From Styela clava (taxonomy: Eukaryota > Chordata > Ascidiacea > Stolidobranchia > Styelidae), in contig NC_135252.1 in the NCBI RefSeq assembly GCF_964204865.1, positions 6,655,383 through 6,719,382 of the forward strand: a stretch of DNA of 64,000 nucleotides. The letters are read 5' to 3'. Of the stretch, positions 25,791 through 36,560 are shown one piece after another. Below the pieces are notes generated by a model. The model was not told the origin of the DNA. It worked only from the letters and a program-made list of their open reading frames with translations, and searched no databases. The translations under genes and the position numbers were made by a program. Each line of letters begins with the position of its first letter. Position 1 is the first letter of the stretch.

Positions 25791-27450
25791 TAGGGTTGCC
25801 AACATGAGTCTCAAGTCTCAATAAAGGACATAGATTACCGTCATCATTTATTTTGTAACTTGCAGGAAAGAACAATATAAAACAATGAAATACAAATTAT
25901 ATACAAGCTAAAAAGATATATTAGAAAATCTTCATGTGTTTTTCATTTAATTCTTATTTAACATTGACCCAATCAAGCTCTAATTTTCCAGTTGCATAAG
26001 TTTATATTTCTTAAAGTTATATCAGATCTGACTCTTTGCTGACTTCAGCAATTGTGGGTCACGTTTTATTTTTTCCGGAAATTCACGACACGTGTCTTTC
26101 AAGTTGAAGTATATTATTAAAGCTCACTTTTCATTAGTTGTTGTATTCATATTCAAATTGGGTTTGTTTTTAGCTTCAAATGCTCTACAATTTTTACAAG
26201 TGTCTGATATTATGGAGAAGAATTATCCAAAAGAGATAATTTTGTAAATTTTCCAAATGTTGAATTTTCATAAAAGTCAAATTTTTTTTCTAAATACGTT
26301 ATTGCAGAGTTGAGAAATAATATAAAATCTTCCGTTGCCTCTTGAGCTTCAGCAGCACTCACATTTGCAAGAAGGTAGTGAACATCATATCCAAAAAATT
26401 CTTCATCAGATCGAGATTTTAACCTATTTCTTAATTTAGTGAGAATAATGAATACATCTGCTGTTGAAGTTTCATTTTTTGCAGTTCTTGAACAGCTGAT
26501 TTAAACATATCCATTACATGTTGTGAGAATATTAAATTCATTTTAATAAGCTGAGGAACTTCTGTTGACTCATTGTCAATCATAAGGAGTTTAAGTAATT
26601 GTTTGGAACATTCACCTGGTCTGCTCAAGAAATAAGAACTTGAAGCTTTCCAAGAAAGTAAGATTCTTCCCATGCATGGGTGCAGAGATAGCCACCTAGT
26701 AGGTACATGGCGCAGAATTTCATGAAATTCCGTCTCTACAAATATATGAAATTATATAAGTTTCTCGCCTTTTTGCTGACATTGAGACATGATTGTAAAT
26801 TTCCAAGACAATATTTTCAATGCCAACATTCAAATTTCATAAAGCAAATTTTAATTTATTGTGTACTATGTGTGCAGTGCAGTTAGCCTTAATAATACCA
26901 TCATTTAGTGTGCGAACATTAGTATATATAAAGAGGTTGTTTTTCTCCAAAGTTGCAATTTGGGTTATCTGCACTTAAACAAGAAACTCTTTTCCAATCT
27001 AGTTGTAAATTGTTCATAGTGTTTTTCAAACAAGTAAACTTCCATCCGCACTTCCATCTGCATTCTCGAAGAAATCGATAATATAAGTAACTGTGCCATG
27101 TTCCAAGCTAAAATACTGAACACAGACTTGAAACATTTTCATGTTTTTGTGATTTGAAGCATCAGTTCGTGTTGCCACTTGCCATCTTCGGGAAATTAAT
27201 GTAAAATATTTGGAATGTTAATAAAATTGGTATTTCTTTGGCTATTTGAGCCGGACTAAAGCGGAATTAAAAAGAATAAATAAAAGCTTCAAATGAACGG
27301 AGGCGATTTAAGAACGGAACAATATCAAACACAGTATTATAACTATCGATATTGGAAAAAATAAAGGACAATTATCATCTTAAAAAGGACAAGGACAAAA
27401 ATCTCAAATAAAGGATTGTCCTTTGAAATAAAGGACGGTTGGCAACCCTA
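25791..27450 (-). mobile_element. hAT element with decayed transposase (1660 bp)
   Basis: Termini TAGGGTTGCCAAC and GTTGGCAACCCTA are perfectly inverted. A perfect 8-bp target duplication GGTGGGGG lies at 25783-25790 and 27451-27458. The minus strand carries transposase remnants. Confidence 0.9.
26290..27200 (-). pseudogene. broken hAT transposase
   Basis: Minus-strand translation of about 27180-27030 gives A-T-R-T-D-A-S-N-H-K-N-M-K and V-Q-Y-F-S-L-E-H-G. About 26740-26430 gives L-R-H-V-P-T-R-W-L-S-L, the conserved motif of hAT-like transposases related to KIAA1586/ZMYM-type proteins, then ...F-S-Q-H-V-M-D-M-F. A frameshift follows near 26470, after which another frame resumes with F-F-G-Y-D-V. 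Stops and frame changes make it non-functional. No complete DDE-type core can be read. Confidence 0.8.
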
Positions 27451-28016
27451 GGTGGGGGTTAGAAATAACATATGCAAAATCGTTATACTACGCCCAATGG
27501 AAGTACTTGTGGTACAAAACTATACTAGACCCTCGATCAGTTTATCCAAGAACATATGAGAAGAGCAACAACTTTAATGAAATGTACCAATTCAATATAT
27601 GTAGCACTTTATCTGTAACTGCGACCTTGTTGGGACGACCTGGTTCATTCCCATGCTTGAGCAACCGCATAAATTTCAATTGTTACGTCATTTTGAATTT
27701 ATTGCTAATTTGTCATTGTTGCGGAAATAAATAGGAAAGTCGATTCTCGGGGAAACATCTATTGTCTGGCGTTATGCTCTTCGGTTTGAAACGCGGCTCG
27801 GACAGTAACAGTACGTTTTCGTATGCCTTCTTGGTAGATCCGCAGTATCACCTAAAAATTCGATTGCCTGACTCGAACTGTGTCTGAAAAGGCATACCTG
27901 CAAGAAGCGATTGATAGTATAAATTCTTAGATTTATTGAGTAATAAATTAGTAAAGATTTGATTTAAAAACCATATATTTATTTATTATTCACCACGAAA
28001 ACTCCATAGATGTACC

Positions 28017-28173
28017 CAGTGGTGGGATTCAAATTTATTGTCAGCCGGTTCCATCATACAAATGTCATATTTCAGGCGGTTCTGTTACAAAAAGTCATGT
28101 AATGCTAACCGGTTCGCTGATCTCATAAAATTCCGTGAGACGGTTCTATGGAACCGGCTGAATCCCACTACTG
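28017..28173 (-). mobile_element. short hAT-type MITE (157 bp) just upstream of the aminopeptidase gene
   Basis: Reverse-orientation copy of the 14699 family. Ends CAGTGGTGGGATTC and AATCCCACTACTG. A perfect 8-bp duplication GATGTACC lies at 28009-28016 and 28174-28181. It ends 124 bp before the ATG at 28298, so it lies in the 5' leader or promoter. Confidence 0.92.
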
Positions 28174-28297
28174 GATGTACCGCCATTTGGAATGTGAACA
28201 TTTTTATTGTTCGTGTGGGATGTGTGTTAAAAGTTTGATTTATAAAGTTGTTTGTTTGATCATATATCGATTGGTGGTCATGTGATTTGCAAAACTG

Positions 28298-30399
28298 ATG
28301 CTGTCAGCGCATATTTTGCTGACGCGGCGGCATATTTGTTTTTTACCTGCTACCAGAAAGTGGATTAATCATTCACTGAAGGATCGTCACTTCAAACTTT
28401 CTGGAACTCTTGTAAGCAGACATATCAGTTACAAGTATTCAAAAATGAAGCTCCCTTGTGAAGTTGTACGATGTTCGTCGTTTGACGAGGGGGACTGGGA
28501 TGGAATTTTGGTGGTGACTGACAGTCTCGCTAAACTAGATGGCCCACTGGTGGGTCTGAGAAAAGCTCTTGAAGATTTAAAACAGGTGGACGCCGCTGTT
28601 GGAAAGGATGTTTGCGTTGCTGGATTGGCAGGAAAAATCAAACGAGTTGTGTTTGCCCCAACTGGTCCACTGAATCGTGATTATGATGACGTTAGACGGT
28701 TTAGTGATGCTGCTGAAAAGGGGATCAAAAGAGCAATTAAGGCTGGTTGTAAATCTCTAGTTGTAGTTACTACCAATAATGAACCATATCCTCAAGCTAG
28801 GATAGTGACAGCATTGGGTGCATTGCAAGCTCTGTATGTTCCTATCGAAATAAGAGATGATTGTCCAGACAGAGTGACTAAAATGAACAAGGTTGGTCTT
28901 TGGAATATGGATAAATCACTGCTTCTAGATGAAGCTTTAAAGGCGTTGGAATCTGGAAGATTGGTGTGCAGAGATATTGGGGGTTCTGATCCAGAAAAAA
29001 TGGCAGCACCCAATGTCGCTGAATATGTACAAAAGGTGTTTGAAAATTCATCTGTTTTAGTATCTGTCATCTCAGATGTTAATGAAATCGAGAAAAGCTA
29101 CCCTTGTTTGGGAGCTGTGAATCGCTGTGCAAAAGTTATTCCTAGACATAATGCCCGTGTTATAAAATTGCAGTATTCTGGTGAAGGACCTATCACTGAC
29201 ACTTTGTTCCTGGTTGGAAAAGGTGTAACCTATGACACTGGCGGTGCTGATATTAAAGCTGGCGGAGTGATGGCAGGCATGCATCGAGATAAGTGTGGTG
29301 CTGCTGCAGTTGCAGGGTTTTTTCAAGTGTTGAACGTAATGAAGCCGAAGCATCTAAAAGTTATTGGAACAATGTCAATGGTTCGCAACAGCGTCGGTGC
29401 CAACTGTTATGTCTCTGATGAAATTATTACAACAAGGGCAGGAGTCAGAGTTAGAGTTGGCAACACTGATGCTGAGGGCCGTATGGCCATGTTGGAATGT
29501 TTATGCGAGGCCAAGGAGATTGCATTAAACGAAGTCAATCCCCACCTCTACACTATCGCCACACTAACTGGTCATTCTATCATTGCAATGGGGCCCAATT
29601 ATTTTTGTGCAATGGATAATGGCCCCGCAAAGATAACTAAAAATGTTCAGAAGCTACAAGAGTCTGGAGAAGCATTTGGCGACCCATGTGAGATATCGAC
29701 TATTCGAAGAGATGATTATGAATTCCACACTGGCAAGTCAGAATATGAAGATGTTCTTCAGTGCAATAATCTACCATCTACACGAACACCGAGAGGACAT
29801 CAGTCACCGAGTGCGTTCATGATTATGGCTTCTGGACTAGACAAGGTATGTGTATTTGTCAGTCAAGTTTATAGCAGATAGAATAGATTTGTAAACGAGA
29901 GAGCAATGCTCAAATATATGTACACATGGGTTAGGCATTGGTATGCTAAAGTCTGAGACCCCAGAGTTTGCTGAATGGGCAAGCAAATTTTGAGGCGATC
30001 AAGCAATACAAAATAAAAAGTGATATACCTAAATTCAAATAAAGCAGCAAAATTTTTGTGGAAATGTCGATATCGAGAAATAAAGTAATAGCCTTCTACC
30101 TACTTTTTTAAGTATTGAAATTTTGAAATCTATTGATTCATTAGTTGCAGTGAAAATAATCTATTTCCCAACAAAAGGCATTTGGCGAAACAACCCATTA
30201 GCCCACTTTTTTCTCGATACTGCACATCTATTTTACCCACACTATATAAGCCGAACCTTTTATTTTTCAGCATGGTGTAGATTCAGAGAAGCCGTTGAAA
30301 TATACTCATCTTGATGTAGCTGGATCAAGTGGACCATTTCCAGGTGTTCCTACAGGATCTCCTGTTGTGGCTTTGGCTGCACATTACAAAGTATTCTAA
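28298..30399 (+). CDS. M17 leucyl-aminopeptidase-like protein, 2 exons
   Basis: Exons 28298-29845 and 30271-30399, joined in phase 0. The protein is 558 aa, or 509 aa if translation starts at the inner ATG (28445). Peptidase family M17 removes N-terminal residues using two metal ions. All expected residues are present by alignment to bovine LAP: metal ligands K308, D313, D331, D391 and E393, catalytic K320 and R395, in V-G-K-G-V-T-Y-D-T-G-G and the signature N-T-D-A-E-G-R. It most resembles the aminopeptidase subfamily of C. elegans W07G4.4 and vertebrate NPEPL1. The first 49 residues are Arg/Lys-rich with almost no acidic residues and could be a mitochondrial presequence or merely translated leader. 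The second exon ends A-H-Y-K-V-F. An unspliced reading would stop at 29881. Confidence 0.94.
29890..30150. repeat. repeat fragments in the aminopeptidase intron
   Basis: Contains AGAGAGCAATGCTCAAATAT (29899-29918) and GAAATAAAGTAATAGCCTTC (about 30077), parts of the repeats also seen at 23098-23160 and 23870-24058. Both parts occur together here and about 700 bp apart near 23-24 kb, so they may be one element. Confidence 0.5.
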
Positions 30400-31320
30400 T
30401 GGAAACACAACTGACCAAGCTAAATATTTTAATCATGATGTAATATGATTCTAATTTACGCCAAATTTAAAAAATCTTGAAATTATTCCTGTTATCCAAA
30501 TTGTGCAAATATACTTGCCTGTGAATCAAATACTATATTGGTTAGCTGACTTATATCTGGAATTGTGGCCGAGGTTATGTTAAAACACCCAGTTAGACCA
30601 TTCACTCAGTGTATAGATATCATATACTCCTTCGCGGTACGTTCATGGATATCATGAACACCCTCGCAGTAGAAAGCCTATGTTGAGCGTTGTTAGTTGG
30701 GATTTGTGGACAGCTTAGTTGCCATTGACATGCTTTTGGAATGTCTGAAATTATTTTCAAACAAAGCTTACTGTTAATTAGGTGTGCTTCATATTATTAT
30801 GTGTATATGTAGCTGATTTACCTCACCGCTCCCAAACCAAGGTTCATTCGAAGTTTTATTACCGGTAAGTGATCGAGAGTGATTCTTAATATGAGATCAC
30901 GAATTCGTGAGAAAATAAACACACCGTAATGTTTGAAATACCCGTGGAAGCCAAGGTTTTCGGGGAAAGATAAAGAATTTTTACTTATTTATCCTGTGGT
31001 CTTAATCTGTATTAGTGTCAACTGCACGCCCTATGTCAAAACACAAAATAGTACCATTGTCGATGTGTGTCATTCCATCGAAAGTCAGCACGATTTACTG
31101 TCGATGAAGGCTCAATATTTCCAGTAGTTGCCGAATATACTTCACCAGATGTCGGAGATGATTTTTCAGCCGGTAGGGGAAATTTGTGAATGGCGACAGT
31201 TCTCCTTGCCTAGACTGAGACGACGGAGGAACCTATTGATAGTGGGTTATGTGCAAAGGAGAACCCGTTCCCAAAATTTGGTACCCCAACTCTAATGTCA
31301 AAGTACCAGGAAACGTTATG
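30400..31320. other. no gene recognised
   Basis: 3' flank of the aminopeptidase gene. No canonical AATAAA close to the stop and no other gene seen. Confidence 0.4.
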
Positions 31321-31440
31321 TTACAGCTTTTGCACCCACCGACATTTCCACCCATAGATTTCAACACCCGCATATAGATTGCACTTGCACCCACGGACAT
31401 TTGTACCCATAATATTCGTGTCCATATATTTGAGTATAGC
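31321..31440 (-). repeat. minisatellite arm (reverse orientation)
   Basis: Degenerate copies of a 16-bp unit, here read as TTGCACCCACGGACAT and variants, the complement of the array at 32940-33130. It runs directly into the TATTTGAGTATAGCTCTCTT dispersed repeat. Confidence 0.75.
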
Positions 31441-31470
31441 TCTCTTGTTAGTTGTAAAGAGAAAAAGGTA

Positions 31471-31572
31471 CTCCTGAAGTATGCGCACCAAGATGTCGCG
31501 CAACTTGGACCCTAACCTGTTACACATCCTGAGTTTAGGTTATGCGCCATCTTGGTGTGCATATTCCAGGAG
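31471..31572. mobile_element. short MITE, CTCCCGAAGTATG family
   Basis: Ends CTCCTGAAGTATGCGCACCA and TGGTGTGCATATTCCAGGAG are inverted. Internal CTAACCTGTTACACAT matches larger copies at 47738-47959 and 51274-51480. This copy is internally deleted (102 bp). Confidence 0.75.
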
Positions 31573-32939
31573 GTCCGACAAAAAAAATATATATATAGCA
31601 TTAACAATATACTTTGTGAAGGGGCTGATGATCACATGTATATATAATAGTTATGGAATAAAGTCAGTAAATATTGTTGTTTTGCATGTCTCTTCGTACA
31701 TGTAGTCCTGTTTAGTAGATGCTAAACCTAAATTTAACATTTTTTATTGAATTGTATTTCAATGGGAATAAGAGAAAAACAGGGAGCGAGAAACGACCTC
31801 AACTCGGCCAAAGCTTGATTTATATGAAACAAGTTGTTTACAGCATAGGTTCTCAAAGTGCTCCACACGAAGCCTCAGGCCTCCGTGAGAGAAACTAGGG
31901 TTTCGGAATCGGAAACAGAGTTATTTCAACACTGATTGACTTCAGATTATTTTTAAGCAAGATATCGCCATTACGAAACATTTCAAGGTCGGCGTTAAAA
32001 TCTCAATGAGTACAATTCGCAATTGCGCAAAGTATTCAATCCATGTCCGATACGGGCATATTCAAAATGCCCTGCTTTATTGGTTTAATTGTGTTCAATG
32101 TAACCTGCGGTTGCATCGACGACAATATAAAAAAGCATTACCACTCAAAATTACCACCGCAATTCGCGGGCATAAAAATGTTTGGCAATGTGTCAGATTA
32201 TATCTTGCCCTATGACAGTGCTGCCACTCAGATTTTTTTTTGAAACATCATCGTTTGAATAATCCCCAAATCGGGAAAAAATACCAAGGATTGAAATTTG
32301 TCTTATTGCAATGAAATTGATTGATATACTTTCCACATTAATTATCTTATACAGTGTATCACACTTGAAAAAAGTCGGGTGGGGCTCCGTCGGTAGTTTC
32401 AGAATGGCTACAGAGTTACATCGCGCGCACAATTGACTGTTTTTCAGTTTCAGTGACTACGGTATAATTTCTAAAGACAACCTAACATATATAACACCAA
32501 ATTTTGTGATTTACAATGTCTGAAAAAAGCGTTTTTAATCCGGCGCGAGCCTGCTGAACCAAAACTTCTGTCATTATCCTCCGCTTTAGTTTTAGTATTT
32601 TGTAATGCCGCCTTTCAATCACGAAATATGGGTTGAGGATTCACCCTTTTGTTAACTATTTTTAGCATATCGTCGCCGTTGATTAGAATATATTAACCCC
32701 TTCTTCGCACTGAACTCACAATTCCGTGCGAGAACAAAAAAGTAATTATCGTCGTCCTCGTGGAACAATACCTGCATATTTCGAGGAAAATTTGTGATTT
32801 AGGGAGAATAGGTACCGAATTTTATCAGCGCAACTTTTTTAGTTATCCAAAAATACTTTATTAATGTTTGTAAAGTACTTTTTTATGTTTGTAAAGTGTC
32901 AAATGTACAGCCCTAATATATATAATTTATTTCGGGTTT
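31573..32939. other. no gene recognised
   Basis: Low-complexity and AT-rich DNA. A hAT-like end (GGTTCTCAAAGTGCTCC) lies near 31850. No gene supported. Confidence 0.4.
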
Positions 32940-33140
32940 AAAAGTACGTGGGTGCAAATGTACGCGGGTGTAAATGTACCGGGTGCAAATGTCCGTGAGT
33001 GCAAATGTACATGGGTGCAAATGTCTGTGGGTGCAAATGTACGTGGATGTAAATGTATGCGGGTGGAAATGTCCATGGCTGCAAATGTCCGTGGGTACAA
33101 AAGTATGCAGGTGATATTGTTACTGGGTGCAAAGATAAAG
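32940..33140 (+). repeat. 16-bp minisatellite array, GTGGGTGCAAATGTAC
   Basis: About eleven degenerate copies of a 16-bp unit (TGCAAATGTACGTGGG and variants). Reverse-orientation relatives lie at 31321-31440, 38430-38616 and 60800-61045, and a forward one at 61410-61580. The coding-looking frames through it are repeat artefacts. Confidence 0.9.
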
Positions 33141-33174
33141 GGACCGAGCCAACTATCCCGTGGAGGGTAATCAC

Positions 33175-33290
33175 TAATCACAGGTGCGAAGGCAAGCGTG
33201 TTTCTGACGCTTAGCAACACGAAGCCACTATCAGATGGGCTTCATGTATCTTAAGCTAGGATTCACATATTTATCCCCGGGGAGAAAACT
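33175..33290 (-). mobile_element. SINE fragment
   Basis: AAGCGTGTTTCTGACGCTTAGC matches the tRNA-like head of the 24750-25098 SINE, and GGATTCACATATTTATCCCC matches its 3' end. The middle is deleted. Confidence 0.65.
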
Positions 33291-34333
33291 AATGGACCAA
33301 TTGCTTTGAAAGTTTCAGTGGTTAAAGATTATATTTTTCGCTAGAAGGTTAGTATATATTTATATTTATTTCAAAAATTCCTGTGGGCTCCATGGGATTC
33401 GTTTTTTGTGTGCGAAGTGTCAAACTTCGTACAAAAATTCTAAACCGGCATATTTTGACCAAAAAGCGCCGTATTTGCAGATTCCTCTCATTACAGCTAG
33501 CGCAGTTATGTGTGCGTGTATTTTTTTAACGCTGCATATTAAAGTTATCATTAAAGTTTGCCAAAAATGAAAGCCTGCTATTCGTCACAGAACGTCGCTC
33601 CCTCTTAACCTGATCTAGACTACCAATCGAGCCCAATTTTGTATACCCATTTTTATTCATGTCATTCGACCCCCCAAATTTACCCAATATACAATAATTA
33701 TATGTCATTGGAAAAGTCTTTTAGAGTACTATACGCTAGATGTCACTGGAGGACCGTAAACTAAAACCGGTGTTCAAGCGTTGTGGTAATTTTCCGTTTG
33801 AGAAGTCACCGCATCGAATCAGGCCAGGCTAAGCTTGATCAATCGTTAGGTTGTTTGTGCTTTATCGCGTTGAAAGCTTTTGTGAGTCATAATAAAACAT
33901 TTATTATGAATCATGAAAGCTTATAACCGTGAGACAAGGAGAATTCGCGAGACAAAACGCTTATTTATGTGAACTCACTTATTTTCGGTGATCAAACGAC
34001 TCGATATTTTTATAACTTCCTGATGTTGTAAAAGGCCCACTCTTATTATATTATGTAGCATATGAATGGAGCTTCAAAAAAAGACCTTATCATACTAGCT
34101 TTTGTTATTGGTTAGCGCGCAACGCAAAGTATTATTGAATTATTTTCTTGTCGTGCGACGTTTTTCTATCGCAGCGTTTTTCAAGTACACGCGTGAAATG
34201 TAAGCGATATTTTATCACTTCCAAATGTCATACAACGTTCATTCTTATATTGCTGGATAGGAAATGAGCTATTCTTCCAAACAAGACCAAAACAAACATT
34301 CCAGACCTCATGGTTTACACATTTATCCTACAT
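33291..34333. other. no gene recognised
   Basis: No coding similarity seen in any frame. The sequence is mixed and moderately AT-rich. Confidence 0.4.
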
Positions 34334-34696
34334 TTATTTGTGTGCCATTGCGTAAAGCAATCTTTTCCGCGAGCTACACAAAGATGTACGCCACATTACA
34401 CGCGATCTTGTAACATATTTAGGGCCGCCCCTTCTCTTCTTATGTAATTCTTTTACAGAGCAAACCTTGCAGGTTCGCAGGGCATTTTGGAATGACGGCA
34501 AATGAAGCCCTACATTTTGGAGTCTTAGATCGAGTTGTTCACTAGAGCGACGTGGTGGCACGCGCGCAGTCCTGAAATCACCCAACAATTTAGTTATCAA
34601 ATCTTTTCGCCATTCTAATGGCACGAATTTCTTTTCTTCATTTTCAGGCAAAATAGCTTTTGCCACCACGCAGTGGCGCAACCAGGCCGTTTTCAA
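34334..34696 (-). pseudogene. possible piggyBac-type transposase C-terminal fragment
   Basis: A 120-codon minus-strand frame reads ...W-R-K-D-L-I-T-K-L-L-G-D-F..., then L-H-L-P-S, then C-K-V-C and, 30 residues on, S-L-C. This order (helical stretch, H-x-P, C-x2-C, then LC near the end) resembles the C-terminal zinc-binding tail of piggyBac-derived transposases, but several expected cysteines are missing. No catalytic domain is found upstream. Confidence 0.4.
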
Positions 34697-34699
34697 CTT

Positions 34700-35045
34700 T
34701 GGGGGGGGGGGGAGTCCGACCGGAATTTACCCAGTGCAACCACGACGTAAGTCGAAACGCCACTAGGTGTCGCCCCGCTGAAACACGATAAACTGCTCGT
34801 GGTTAAAAGGGAAACGCCATCGATTATATCCCAGCATTTCGCTTACCTTGCCCTCGTTCAATAACGGCGCTTCGCTAGGTCTTGCACCTCGTGGGTAGCA
34901 AAACGCCGTTCATTACATTCCAGCGAATTGCTAACGAAAAGCAGTTAATTATTTTCAACGTTTCCCTCGCTTTGCGCCTCGTGGATAGTGAAACACGGCT
35001 TGAATAAATTCCAGTGTTTCCCTCGTGCCGCGCCTTGCTCGTTAG
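34700..35045. repeat. GC-rich degenerate tandem repeat
   Basis: A G12 run (34703-34714) is followed by about three diverged ~110-bp units with recurring motifs: GTGAAAC, CCCTCG, GCACCTCGTGG/GCGCCTCGTGG and ATTCCAG. It is far more GC-rich than the surroundings. No coding frame. Confidence 0.55.
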
Positions 35046-35049
35046 GTGA

Positions 35050-36560
35050 AACTAAACTGAAGCTCACCGGAAGACATAATGACAATTAAAATAATTGATT
35101 TACAACTAATTTTTGGAAACACAACTAAAAACTTACTAATTTAATGCAGGGATGTCCAAATCGAATTTAAATTCAAATATCGCAAACTTCAAATACTGTT
35201 TTTCGTGTTTATAATAATCCCGAATATGGCGCACATATCCTAGCGTCGTCGTCCATGTGTGGTTCGGCAATATATTACAGCTGACATGAAATAATTTCGA
35301 TAAACGCCGACTTGAAGAACTTATAAGACTTCAAGGACGTTTTTGATTGAAAATATTTTCTTATCGTGTATTTTAACTTAGTCGAGATGGTTTAGGCGTC
35401 CTCGGCAACTTGTGTCTTAATTAGTTGTTTTCATCCTCAGTTTCGAAGGTGACCGAACATAACAGGAAATTTTTTCATTTCTTGTTATTTAGCGCGTATA
35501 AAATAGCTCTTAAATAGTATTTAATATCTATCGCGGATTTCGTCGGCATCCGGCGTTGATGACAACATCGTTCAGTTTAAGTTATTCATTTACAAACAAA
35601 AATACATAACAGTCGACATGAAATATTCAAATCAGCGCAGAGTTCAAAAATAAAACACGTTTTATGGTCTTAATATGCACATAGAAAGAAGAATAGACAG
35701 AGAAATAACGACTAAAAAATAATAAAGAAAATAAAGATTGATTATTATTAAAAACGGTATGGTATGTTGGTGTACTTTTATTTACCATCGTCATCATAAT
35801 CAAATTAATTAAACCCGATTCCCAAATTTCCGTCGGCCAATAATGGAGAATAAAGATGGAAAAACGTGTTATAATTTTTTGATTATAAACCAATACCTCC
35901 AACCTAAAATGAACGATATTGTTATCAACGACGTCGGGATAACGATAAAATCTCCGATAGAAACCAAATAATATTTAGAAGCTGTTTTATAGATTGCAAG
36001 AAATTAAAAAATTTCCCGTTAAGTTCGATAACTATCGAAACTGGGGATGAAAACAATTAATTAGGGCAGGATTTGCTTTTAGGTTTATTGCCGAGACGCA
36101 CAACATATCTTGACCAAATTGAAATATACGATAACAAATGTAAAAATTTTCAACCAAAAATGTTCTCGACGTCTTATAAGCTATCCTGTCAAAATACCAT
36201 ATATAATAAATAACGATCTGGGTACGAGTACCCTATGCCATTCTCAAGTTACTTAACTTATTTTTACACAGACGAGATGGATGGTCAGAGATTGCGTATT
36301 ATTCCGACTAGAAGTTGCATATCATCTCAAATTGTTGCAGCACTGGACGAAAGAAACATTTGCTGGTAACTGCCCATACTGTTAACTGTACAGGTACCAA
36401 AGTTGTATGAAATGGTTGCAATTGCAAAGCTGAAAGAAGTGTATACTGATTGAAGAGTGAAATCGAATCCACCAGCATGTAGCAGTGATAATTGGTTCAA
36501 TATGAAAAAATCAAGTATATGTTACAAATGATACCAATACTAGTATTATATGAATTAATG
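35050..36560. other. no gene recognised
   Basis: About 35050-35140 repeats part of the 23161/24340 element (GGAAGACATAATGACA, TTTGGAAACACAACTAAAAACT). The rest, including the 3' flank of GUCD1, shows nothing I can name. Confidence 0.4.

Larger units (their letters stand above)
25420..27535. mobile_element. long-inverted-repeat MITE interrupted by a hAT element
   Basis: The left arm GGTCTGGTATAGTTTAGTAC through CTAACCCCCACC (25420-25502) pairs with the right arm GGTGGGGGTTAG through GTGGTACAAAACTATACTAG (27451-27533). ATTACGTCA/TGACGTAAT segments also pair inside. Without the hAT insertion it would be about 450 bp. Confidence 0.65.
24340..27765. mobile_element. second copy of the 23161 element, split by nested insertions
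   Basis: The left end ATGGATGCTTCCCCGA (about 24341-24357) and the right end TCTCGGGGAAACATCTATT (about 27741-27760) correspond to the 17-bp inverted repeats of 23161-23657 with substitutions. Internal matches include the GGAAGGCATAATGG and TTTGGAAACACAACTGAAAACT regions. Between the ends sit a SINE (24750-25098), a long-inverted-repeat element (25420-27535) and a hAT element inside that. The split-copy reading is inference from the matching ends. Confidence 0.5.

Noticed and set aside
32927-33220. 97-codon minus-strand frame with repeating H-L-H-P-R-T-F-A-P
   Set aside because: Translation of the 16-bp minisatellite; all three frames are open because of the repeat.
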